A stretch of 19,838 nucleotides of DNA, taken from Sulfurovum sp. (GTDB lineage: Bacteria; Campylobacterota; Campylobacteria; Campylobacterales; Sulfurovaceae). Position numbers and translations under genes: made by a program. Where the stretch lies: the NCBI GenBank assembly GCA_020726085.1, contig DYTG01000018.1, positions 1 through 19,838 of the forward strand. Reading direction: 5' to 3'. The notes under the pieces were generated by a model that ran no database searches, had not been told where the DNA came from, and saw only the letters and a program-made list of their open reading frames with translations. Shown here in pieces: positions 1 through 5,430 of the stretch (position 1 is its first letter; every line of letters starts with the position of its first letter).

Positions 1-53
1 GCAGCTGATTTGTAATCAGCAGGTCGGGGGTTCGAGTCCCTTCACCAGCTCCA
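1..53 (+). tRNA. tRNA-Thr (TGT anticodon), 5'-truncated by the window edge
   Basis: The anticodon stem GCTGA/TCAGC (4-8/16-20) closes the loop TTTGTAA, giving anticodon TGT at 11-13. The T-arm carries TTCGAGT at 31-37, and the acceptor 3' strand CACCAGC is followed by T and an encoded CCA at 51-53. About 23 nt (5' acceptor strand and most of the D-arm) lie outside the window. It is the first gene of a Thr-Tyr-Gly-Thr cluster ahead of tuf. Confidence 0.93.
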
Positions 54-115
54 TTTAATATAATTATCAGTGTTTGACCAGTAATTAATAATAAATAAAA
101 TTCAGGTGAGCCGAT

Positions 116-201
116 GGTGAGTTACTCAAGCGGCCAAAGAGGGCAGACTGTAAATCTGCTGGTTTATACCTTCGAAGGTTCGAATCCTTCACTCACCACC
201 A
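116..201 (+). tRNA. tRNA-Tyr (GTA anticodon)
   Basis: Acceptor strands GGTGAGT (116-122) and ACTCACC (191-197) pair fully. The anticodon stem GCAGA/TCTGC closes loop CTGTAAA with anticodon GTA. A long variable arm (class II tRNA) precedes the T-arm GAAGG-TTCGAAT-CCTTC, and CCA is encoded. The first six bases of the gene also occur 11 nt upstream (105-110), but a start there would leave a mismatched acceptor stem and displace the D-arm, so 116 is the start. Confidence 0.96.
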
Positions 202-220
202 TTTATTAATTGGAAGCCTT

Positions 221-297
<77 letters not shown>

Positions 298-431
298 TTA
301 GCATACTGGGAGCTGTGTAAAGTAATTGTATTCTATATATTTACTCAACAAACTTACACAACTTAAACAATCAAATACTGTAATTAAAACTATTGTTTTG
401 CTATTTATTGCAGTAAACTACTATTCGTTAT

Positions 432-506
<75 letters not shown>

Positions 507-511
507 CACAC

Positions 512-556
512 TATGGACACAAAAGTTACAAAACCAATGTAATTTTTGTGTCCATA
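512..556 (+). other. 18-bp hairpin between tRNA-Thr and tuf
   Basis: The arms 512-529 and 539-556 pair over 18 bp with a single G-T wobble (525/543) and a 9-nt loop. The 3' side is followed by TTGGGGG and not by a T-run, so it is not a canonical intrinsic terminator. It lies 5 nt after the tRNA CCA and about 34 nt upstream of the tuf -10 box. It may be an RNase III-type processing site, a 3'-end stabiliser for the tRNA precursor, or a partial terminator separating tRNA and tuf transcription. The structure is seen directly, and the role is inferred. Confidence 0.75.
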
Positions 557-586
557 TTGGGGGCTAAAGTAACATTGAGCAAAAAC

Positions 587-595
587 TGATATAAT
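587..595 (+). promoter_or_regulatory. Extended -10 promoter for tuf
   Basis: The element TGATATAAT (TGn plus a perfect TATAAT at 590-595) sits 40 nt before the tuf start, so the transcript would begin near 602. No good -35 hexamer is present at the normal spacing. This fits the sigma-70 promoters of epsilonproteobacteria, which rely on the -10 box and AT-rich upstream sequence. Confidence 0.7.
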
Positions 596-635
596 ATCAG
601 TCGTAAAATTAAATTAAGCTAGGAGAGATTTACAG

Positions 636-1844
636 ATGGCTAAAGAAAAATTTGCACGTACCAAACCACACGTAAACATCGGTACTATCGGTCACGTTGA
701 CCACGGTAAAACAACATTAACTGCTGCTATTACAATGTGTATGTCGGTTAAAAACGGTTCTAAGGCTATGGATTATGATCAAATTGATAATGCCCCAGAA
801 GAGAGAGAAAGAGGGATTACCATCGCTACTTCTCACGTAGAGTATGAAACAGCAATTAGACACTATGCTCACGTTGATTGTCCAGGACACGCCGACTATG
901 TTAAAAACATGATTACAGGTGCTGCTCAAATGGATGGTGCTATTCTTGTTATTGCAGCAACTGATGGACCAATGGCTCAAACAAGAGAGCATATTCTTCT
1001 TTCAAGACAAGTTGGTGTACCTTATATTGTAGTGTTTTTGAACAAAGAAGATCAACTTGATGATGAAGACAGAGAAGAGATGCTTGAACTCGTAGAGATG
1101 GAAGTACGAGAATTGCTTTCTGAATACGATTTCCCAGGCGATGATACACCTATTATATCTGGTTCAGCTTATCAAGCTTTGGAAGAAGCAAAAGCAAAAG
1201 CTCAAGGTGCATGGTCTGAAAAAATTTACGCACTTATGGATGCAGTAGATGATTATATCCCAGAGCCAGTACGAGAGAATGATAAAGATTTCTTGATGCC
1301 AATCGAAGATATCTTCTCCATCCAAGGTCGTGGTACAGTTGTAACGGGTAAAATTGACCGTGGACAAGTATGCGTAGGTAACACTATTCAAATCGTTGGA
1401 ATCAAAGACACAAAAACAACAACCGTCACAGGTGTTGAGATGTTTAGAAAAGAGATGGATTGTGGTCAAGCAGGAGATAACGCAGGTGTTCTTCTAAGAG
1501 GTATTGGTAAAGATGACGTACAAAGAGGTATGGTTCTTTGTAAGCCAGGCTCAATCACACCTCATACTAAGTTTGAAGCGGAAGTTTATGTGCTTAGCAA
1601 AGAGGAAGGTGGACGACACACTCCATTCTTTAACAACTACAGACCACAGTTTTATGTACGTACAACAGACGTTACAGGTTCTATCCAGTTACAAGAAGGA
1701 ACTGAGATGGTTATGCCAGGCGACAACGTAAAAATTAATGTTGAACTTATTGCACCCGTTGCTCTCGAAGAGGGTACACGATTTGCTATCCGCGAGGGTG
1801 GACGAACCGTCGGTGCTGGAGTTGCAACTAAAATCATCGAATAG
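636..1844 (+). CDS. tuf: Elongation factor Tu
   Basis: EF-Tu is the GTPase that brings aminoacyl-tRNA to the ribosomal A site in the cytoplasm. At 402 aa it has the usual family length. The G domain shows the P-loop GHVDHGKT (residues 19-26), switch I RGITI (59-63), switch II DCPGH (81-85) and the guanine-specificity motif NKED (136-139, where E. coli has NKCD). Domains 2 and 3 follow from about residue 210, including GRGTVVTGKIDRG. The start is set by AGGAGAG at 621-627, 8 nt before ATG. The gene follows four tRNA genes, one product of translation paired with its substrates. It is near-identical in layout to E. coli tufB and its upstream tRNA genes. Confidence 0.98.
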   Translation: MAKEKFARTKPHVNIGTIGHVDHGKTTLTAAITMCMSVKNGSKAMDYDQIDNAPEERERGITIATSHVEYETAIRHYAHVDCPGHADYVKNMITGAAQMDGAILVIAATDGPMAQTREHILLSRQVGVPYIVVFLNKEDQLDDEDREEMLELVEMEVRELLSEYDFPGDDTPIISGSAYQALEEAKAKAQGAWSEKIYALMDAVDDYIPEPVRENDKDFLMPIEDIFSIQGRGTVVTGKIDRGQVCVGNTIQIVGIKDTKTTTVTGVEMFRKEMDCGQAGDNAGVLLRGIGKDDVQRGMVLCKPGSITPHTKFEAEVYVLSKEEGGRHTPFFNNYRPQFYVRTTDVTGSIQLQEGTEMVMPGDNVKINVELIAPVALEEGTRFAIREGGRTVGAGVATKIIE

Positions 1845-1852
1845 TCTCACTA

Positions 1853-1871
1853 TCTAGGAGTTTCTCCTAGA
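1853..1871 (+). other. Small tuf-rpmG intercistronic hairpin
   Basis: TCTAGGAG and CTCCTAGA form a perfect 8-bp stem with a TTT loop, starting 9 nt after the tuf stop. No T-run follows, so a full terminator is unlikely. It may protect the abundant tuf mRNA from 3' exonucleases or dampen read-through into rpmG. The role is inferred. Confidence 0.55.
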
Positions 1872-1897
1872 AGAGCCTATCAAACAACGGAGAAGAG

Positions 1898-2050
1898 ATG
1901 AGAGAAAATATTCACTTAGGTTGTGAAAAGTGTACGAGAAGAAACTATCACACAACAAAAAACAAAAAGAATACAACAGAAAAACTTGCTATGAAAAAAT
2001 ATTGCAAGTGGTGTAAAGAGCGAACTGTACACAAAGAGATGAAACTCTAA
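1898..2050 (+). CDS. rpmG: Ribosomal protein bL33
   Basis: This 50-residue protein of the large ribosomal subunit starts MRENIHLGCEKC and is rich in Lys and Arg. Two CxxC pairs (C9/C12 and C36/C39) form the zinc-ribbon version of bL33, so this is the zinc-binding (C+) paralogue type. ATG at 1898 follows a GGAG at 1889-1892. It lies between tuf and tRNA-Trp, the usual position of rpmG in epsilonproteobacteria and many other bacteria (rpmG-secE-nusG). Its length and both zinc pairs match the family, so the call is firm despite its small size. Confidence 0.95.
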   Translation: MRENIHLGCEKCTRRNYHTTKNKKNTTEKLAMKKYCKWCKERTVHKEMKL

Positions 2051-2071
2051 TAGGTTTATCTCTTTATTTGT

Positions 2072-2147
2072 AGGCGTATAGCTCCAACGGTAGAGCATCG
2101 GATTCCAAATCCGAGTGATGGGGGTTCGAATCCCTCTGCGCCTGCCA
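2072..2147 (+). tRNA. tRNA-Trp (CCA anticodon)
   Basis: Acceptor strands AGGCGTA and TGCGCCT pair with one T-G wobble. The anticodon stem TCGGA/TCCGA closes loop TTCCAAA, giving anticodon CCA. The discriminator is G and CCA is encoded at 2145-2147. It is embedded between rpmG and secE with only 21 and 17 nt to its neighbours, so it is probably excised from the protein-coding transcript. That excision would separate the rpmG and secE messages. Confidence 0.97.
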
Positions 2148-2164
2148 TAAAAGGTAGAATTAAA

Positions 2165-2344
2165 ATGAAAAAAATTTCAACATTTATAGCACATGCAAAA
2201 GAAGAGATACATAAAGTAATTTTTCCAACCAAAGTGCAAATGAGACAAGCGTTTGTTTCAGTCGTTTTGGTTGTAACAATTATTTCAATATTTTTAGCGT
2301 TAGTTGATCTTATGATGTCATCAATCGTCTCATCTATTGTATAA
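2165..2344 (+). CDS. secE: Preprotein translocase subunit SecE
   Basis: SecE is the small essential subunit that clamps SecY in the Sec translocon of the inner membrane. The 59-aa product has the amphipathic N-terminal helix with the family pattern EEIHKVIFPTKVQ (residues 13-25), then one transmembrane helix at about 29-51. This is the short one-span form of most bacteria, unlike the three-span E. coli protein. ATG at 2165 follows AAGG at 2151-2154. Its position directly before nusG is almost universal in bacteria. The gene was identified by translating the gap between tRNA-Trp and nusG. Confidence 0.95.
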   Translation: MKKISTFIAHAKEEIHKVIFPTKVQMRQAFVSVVLVVTIISIFLALVDLMMSSIVSSIV

Positions 2345-2355
2345 GGGAAGAAGAG

Positions 2356-2886
2356 ATGGCTTATCAATGGTATGCTATACAGACTTACGCAGGAAGCGAA
2401 CAGGCTGTAAAAAGAGCAATTGGGCAACTTGTAATAGATTATAAATTAGAAGATAGAGTAAAAGAGATAGTTGTTCCTACCGAAGAGGTAATTGAAGTTA
2501 AAAATGGAGCAAAAAAAATCACTGAAAAATCAATCTATCCAGGGTATGCCTTTGGGAATATTGATTTAGATACAGATCTTTGGCATAAAATACAAAGTCT
2601 TCCTAAAGTTTCACGATTTATTGGAGAGCAAAAAACACCCACACCTTTGGGTGAAGCCGATATTAAAAAAATCTTAGAGAAGATGCAAAATAAAGCAGCA
2701 CCGAGACCTAAAATACAATTTGAATCAGGAGAAATGATTCGTATTGTTGATGGTCCCTTTGCAAACTTTACGGGTATGGTAGAAGAGTATGATCTTGACC
2801 ATGGTAAATTGAAACTTAATGTTTCCATTTTTGGTAGAAATACGCTCGTGGAGATTATGTACACTCAAGTAGAGAAAATCATTTAA
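2356..2886 (+). CDS. nusG: Transcription termination/antitermination factor NusG
   Basis: NusG binds RNA polymerase and links it to Rho and to the leading ribosome (via S10). The 176-aa product has the N-terminal NGN domain, starting MAYQWYAIQTYAGSE and including the conserved YPGYAF, and a C-terminal KOW domain from about residue 120 (GEMIRIVDGPFANFTG). The length matches typical NusG of 175-181 aa, with no insertion. ATG at 2356 follows AGGGAAG at 2344-2350, which touches the secE stop, so secE and nusG are probably translated in tandem. rplK follows after 21 nt. Confidence 0.98.
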   Translation: MAYQWYAIQTYAGSEQAVKRAIGQLVIDYKLEDRVKEIVVPTEEVIEVKNGAKKITEKSIYPGYAFGNIDLDTDLWHKIQSLPKVSRFIGEQKTPTPLGEADIKKILEKMQNKAAPRPKIQFESGEMIRIVDGPFANFTGMVEEYDLDHGKLKLNVSIFGRNTLVEIMYTQVEKII

Positions 2887-2907
2887 ATTTAGTTAGGAGA
2901 AAATTCG

Positions 2908-3333
2908 ATGGCAAAAAAAGAGAGTTCAAGATTTAAGCTCATTATTCCAGCTGGATCTGCAAACCCCTCACCACCTGTAGGACCAGCTCTTGGTCAAAGA
3001 GGTGTTAATATTATGGAGTTTTGTAAAACCTTTAATGAAAAGACAAAAGAGTCAATGGGGTTTAGAATCCCTGTAGAGATTATTGTTTATACTGATAAGA
3101 GTTTTACATTTATTACAAAGCAACCTCCTGCAACTGATTTAATTAAAAAAGCAGCGGGTATTAAAAGTGGAAGCAGTAATCCTATAACAACAAAAGTGGG
3201 TAAGATTACAAAAGCTCAACTTGCAGAGATTGTAGAGAAGAAAATAGCTGATTTAAATACAGATGACAAAGAGATGGCTGCAAAAATTATTGCAGGTGGA
3301 TGTCGAAGTATGGGAATTGATATAGTAGATTAA
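2908..3333 (+). CDS. rplK: Ribosomal protein uL11
   Basis: uL11 is part of the GTPase-associated centre at the base of the L7/L12 stalk. The 141-aa product has the N-terminal domain with PSPPVGPALGQRGVN (about residues 20-34) and the C-terminal 23S rRNA-binding domain ending GGCRSMGIDI. The length equals the E. coli protein (142 aa). AGGAGA at 2895-2900 sets the ATG at 2908. The 21-nt gap to nusG leaves no room for an L1-responsive leader like that of E. coli. The likely L1 site lies downstream, before rplA. Confidence 0.98.
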   Translation: MAKKESSRFKLIIPAGSANPSPPVGPALGQRGVNIMEFCKTFNEKTKESMGFRIPVEIIVYTDKSFTFITKQPPATDLIKKAAGIKSGSSNPITTKVGKITKAQLAEIVEKKIADLNTDDKEMAAKIIAGGCRSMGIDIVD

Positions 3334-3335
3334 TC

Positions 3336-3372
3336 ATAATACCACTGCATGATTTAAATAAAATGTGGGAGC
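3336..3372 (+). promoter_or_regulatory. Probable L1-binding autoregulatory site before rplA
   Basis: The rplK-rplA gap contains ATACCAC (ending at 3345) and GTGGGAG (3365-3371). These match the two strands of the L1-binding site in 23S rRNA (helix 76-77 region, GGUGGGAG opposite AUACCACC), in circularly permuted order. CCAC/GTGG would form the short helix with GAG and the AUA in the asymmetric loop. Free L1 would then repress its own translation, since the rplA Shine-Dalgarno starts 9 nt later. The motif match is seen, the rRNA consensus is from memory, and the role is inferred. Confidence 0.5.
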
Positions 3373-3390
3373 AAATAAGCGGAGAAATAT

Positions 3391-4095
3391 ATGGCAAAGA
3401 AAGTTAGTAAAAGAAGAGAAGCACTATTACAAAAAATTGACAAAACAAAACTCTACAGCATAGATGAGTCTATAGCATTAGTAAAAGAGTTAAAATCGGC
3501 AAAGTTTGATGAGACCGTTGAGATTGCATTCAATCTTAATGTTGATCCACGACATGCCGACCAAATGATTAGAAGCTCGGTTGTGCTTCCTCATGGGACA
3601 GGTAAAACAGTAAGAGTAGCCGTTTTTGCAAAAGGTGCAAAAGTTGATGAAGCCAAAGCTGCGGGTGCAGATTTTTTTGATGCTGATGAACTTATTGAAA
3701 AGATTCAAGCTGGAAACATTGACTTTGATACCGTAATTGCAACACCCGATATGATGGGTATCTTGGGAAAAGTTGCTAGAATTTTGGGACCTAAAGGTTT
3801 GATGCCAAACCCAAAAACGGGAACCGTTACGATGGATATTGCACAAGCCGTCAAAGATGCTAAAGGCGGAAAAGTTGATTTTAGAGTCGATAAAAAAGGT
3901 AACATTCATGCGGGAATTGGTAAAGTAAGTTTTGATTCTGATAAAATCAAAGAGAACTTCATCGTCTTTGTAAAAAAAATCAATAGAGTCAAACCTTCAA
4001 CGGCAAAAGGTAAATATATTAAAAATCTAGCTATCTCCTTAACCATGAGTCCTGCTGTTACGATTAGCACAAGCGAACTTATGGATCTTAGATAA
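3391..4095 (+). CDS. rplA: Ribosomal protein uL1
   Basis: uL1 forms the mobile L1 stalk of the large subunit, which guides deacylated tRNA out of the E site, and it commonly represses its own mRNA. The product is 234 aa, the same length as in E. coli. Domain I is built from both termini, and domain II contains the signature LGPKGLMPNPK at residues 132-142. GGAG at 3381-3384 sets the ATG at 3391. The gene follows rplK by 57 nt, a gap that carries a candidate L1-binding site. A weak A/T-only hairpin follows the stop codon (arms 4100-4106 and 4111-4117). Confidence 0.98.
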   Translation: MAKKVSKRREALLQKIDKTKLYSIDESIALVKELKSAKFDETVEIAFNLNVDPRHADQMIRSSVVLPHGTGKTVRVAVFAKGAKVDEAKAAGADFFDADELIEKIQAGNIDFDTVIATPDMMGILGKVARILGPKGLMPNPKTGTVTMDIAQAVKDAKGGKVDFRVDKKGNIHAGIGKVSFDSDKIKENFIVFVKKINRVKPSTAKGKYIKNLAISLTMSPAVTISTSELMDLR

Positions 4096-4120
4096 CAAAA
4101 AACTTTTTTCAAAGTTTATC

Positions 4121-4182
4121 TTAAAACTAAAGACAGCTGGTGAGAAGCGATTCTCATAAATCCCGCCGAAGTTTTGGTTTTG
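4121..4182 (+). promoter_or_regulatory. L10 leader (L10(L12)4-binding mRNA element)
   Basis: The region upstream of rplJ has the parts of the ribosomal L10 leader. There is an outer stem AAAACT/AGTTTT (4123-4128 and 4170-4175), a strand AGACAGCTGG facing CCCGCCGA with one T-C mismatch, and a hairpin TGAGAA-GCGA-TTCTCA (4141-4156) capped by a GNRA tetraloop. The sequence closely resembles the well-described Bacillus leader (AGACAGCAGG with CCUGCCGAGG). The L10-L12 complex binds such kink-turn elements to repress rplJL translation. The rplJ Shine-Dalgarno lies only 10 nt after the outer stem. Confidence 0.8.
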
Positions 4183-4194
4183 AAAGGAGGAAAA

Positions 4195-4683
4195 ATGACA
4201 AAAAAAGAAAAAAATGAAATTGTTAAATTTTTGACTGATGAATTTAAAGACTCACAAGCTATCGTTGTTGCTGATTATAAAGGCACAACGCATAAATCAC
4301 TAGAGCAGTTGCGAAAAACAGCACGTGAAGCGGGTGTTAAAGTTCAAGTTGTTAAAAATACTTTGGTAGGCATTGCTGTAAAAAATAGTGAACAAGAGTC
4401 TGTAGAGTTGCTTGGAACTAATATATTTTTATGGTCTCAAGATCAAATTTCTGCTTGTAAAATAGCTGATAAGTTTGCTGAAACCAATAAAAATACTTTT
4501 TCTATTAAAAACGGTATTATTGAAGGCAAAGCAGCAGATCAAGCCAAAGTTATTGCGTTTGCTAAATTACCTGGCAGAGAAGAGCTTCTTGGTATGTTGG
4601 CATCGGTTTGGATGGGTCCTGTACGAAACTTTACTATTGGACTTGATGCGCTTAGAATTAAAAAAGAAGAGGAAGCTGCTTAA
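4195..4683 (+). CDS. rplJ: Ribosomal protein uL10
   Basis: uL10 anchors the L7/L12 dimers to the ribosome and forms the stalk base together with uL11. The 162-aa product begins MTKKEKNEIVKFLTDEF. It has the N-terminal rRNA-binding domain (KVQVVKNTL near residues 49-57) and a C-terminal helical tail ending in an acidic, Ala-rich stretch that binds L12. The start is ATG 4195 because AGGAGG at 4185-4190 is ideally spaced. An in-frame ATG at 4174 would place the ribosome upstream of that site and inside the leader. An L10 leader directly upstream implies feedback control by the L10-L12 complex. Confidence 0.97.
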   Translation: MTKKEKNEIVKFLTDEFKDSQAIVVADYKGTTHKSLEQLRKTAREAGVKVQVVKNTLVGIAVKNSEQESVELLGTNIFLWSQDQISACKIADKFAETNKNTFSIKNGIIEGKAADQAKVIAFAKLPGREELLGMLASVWMGPVRNFTIGLDALRIKKEEEAA

Positions 4684-4741
4684 TTATCAAAAGATGATTA
4701 AAGCCAATGATTAGATTTATAGAAATAAAGAGGAAAATATA

Positions 4742-5113
4742 ATGGCAATTTCTAAAGAAGATGTATTAGAGTATATCTCTAATTTGAGTGTTTTGGAACT
4801 CTCAGAGCTTGTAAAAGAGTTTGAAGAGAAATTTGGAGTATCGGCTCAACCTGTTGCTGTAGCTGGTGGTGCTGCGGCTGCGGTTGAAGCGGTAGAAGAG
4901 CAAACTGAATTTAACGTAGTACTTTTGGATGCTGGTGCTAAGAAAATCAACGTTATTAAAGTGGTTCGTGCCGTTACAGGTCTTGGTCTTAAAGAGGCTA
5001 AAACAGCTACAGAAGAGACTCCATCAGTTATCAAAGAGGGTGTCTCTAAAGATGAAGCTGAAAATATTAAAAAGCAATTTGAAGAAGCGGGTGCGAAAGT
5101 CGAACTTAAATAA
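4742..5113 (+). CDS. rplL: Ribosomal protein bL12 (L7/L12)
   Basis: bL12 is the multicopy stalk protein that recruits translational GTPases such as EF-Tu and EF-G. The 123-aa product shows the N-terminal dimerisation helix pair (residues 1-32), a flexible Ala/Gly-rich hinge (about 38-52), and the globular C-terminal domain with GLGLKEAK and the closing motif EEAGAKVELK. The length is typical (120-126 aa). AAAGAGG ending at 4733 sets the ATG. It lies 58 nt after rplJ in the same operon. A large hairpin begins 10 nt after its stop codon and may control read-through into rpoB. Confidence 0.98.
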   Translation: MAISKEDVLEYISNLSVLELSELVKEFEEKFGVSAQPVAVAGGAAAAVEAVEEQTEFNVVLLDAGAKKINVIKVVRAVTGLGLKEAKTATEETPSVIKEGVSKDEAENIKKQFEEAGAKVELK

Positions 5114-5430
5114 GTTTGAATTTTGGTGCATTAAAATGCACCCTACAGCTTTCATTGCTTGTAGGGTGTAATGCATCACACTATTTTTTGATTGCTAGAT
5201 ATAGTGACAAGCTATTTAGAGCCAATATTTACGTTCTAGCATAATAGTTTTTTGGTGTATCTTAGAGGCATTGAAATAATTGAGCCAAACGGTAAAATGC
5301 CGATAATTTTTCCCATAAGATGCCAAAAAAATTAAAACCTATCTTTTTTAGCATTTTTTAAGTTTATTATGAGTATTTTATTCTTTTGAGTCACTTTTTC
5401 AAGAACGAATACTAATGACAAGGTTGAACT
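5114..5430 (+). promoter_or_regulatory. Non-coding rplL-rpoB leader
   Basis: This 317-bp stretch has no supportable gene. It begins with the large hairpin annotated separately. Further on, GGCATT (5267-5272) can pair with either AATGCC (5296-5301) or ATGCC (5320-5324). AATTTTT (5305-5311) can pair with AAAAATT (5327-5333). These options overlap, so two folds compete. A possible -10 box TATTAT at 5365-5370 is weak. AAGG at 5420-5423 serves as the rpoB ribosome-binding site. In E. coli the same gap holds an attenuator and an RNase III site that lower rpoBC expression relative to rplJL, and a similar job is likely here. Confidence 0.6.
5124..5189 (+). terminator. Bulged hairpin with T6 run after rplL (probable attenuator)
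   Basis: CACCCTACA (5139-5147) pairs perfectly with TGTAGGGTG (5160-5168). After a 5-nt left-hand bulge, TGGTGCATTA (5124-5133) pairs with TAATGCATCA (5169-5178), with one G-T wobble. The total is 19 bp with a 12-nt loop. T6 follows at 5184-5189, 5 nt after the stem. Because rpoB lies in the same direction and no strong promoter is evident in the gap, partial termination is more likely than complete termination. A second hairpin GGTGCAT/ATGCACC (5125-5131/5136-5142) uses the same left arm and would compete with it. Confidence 0.7.

Noticed and set aside
59..64. TATAAT between tRNA-Thr and tRNA-Tyr as a promoter
   Set aside because: It lies in a short AT-rich spacer inside a tRNA cluster with no TGn or -35. 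A chance match is as likely.
4097..4120. A/T-only hairpin after rplA as a terminator
   Set aside because: The stem (AAACTTT/AAAGTTT) has a single G-C pair per arm and no T-run after it, and the L10 leader follows at once, so termination is unlikely.
4174..4194. Upstream in-frame start for rplJ at 4174
   Set aside because: The start lies inside the L10 leader and upstream of the ideal AGGAGG. ATG 4195 has correct spacing.
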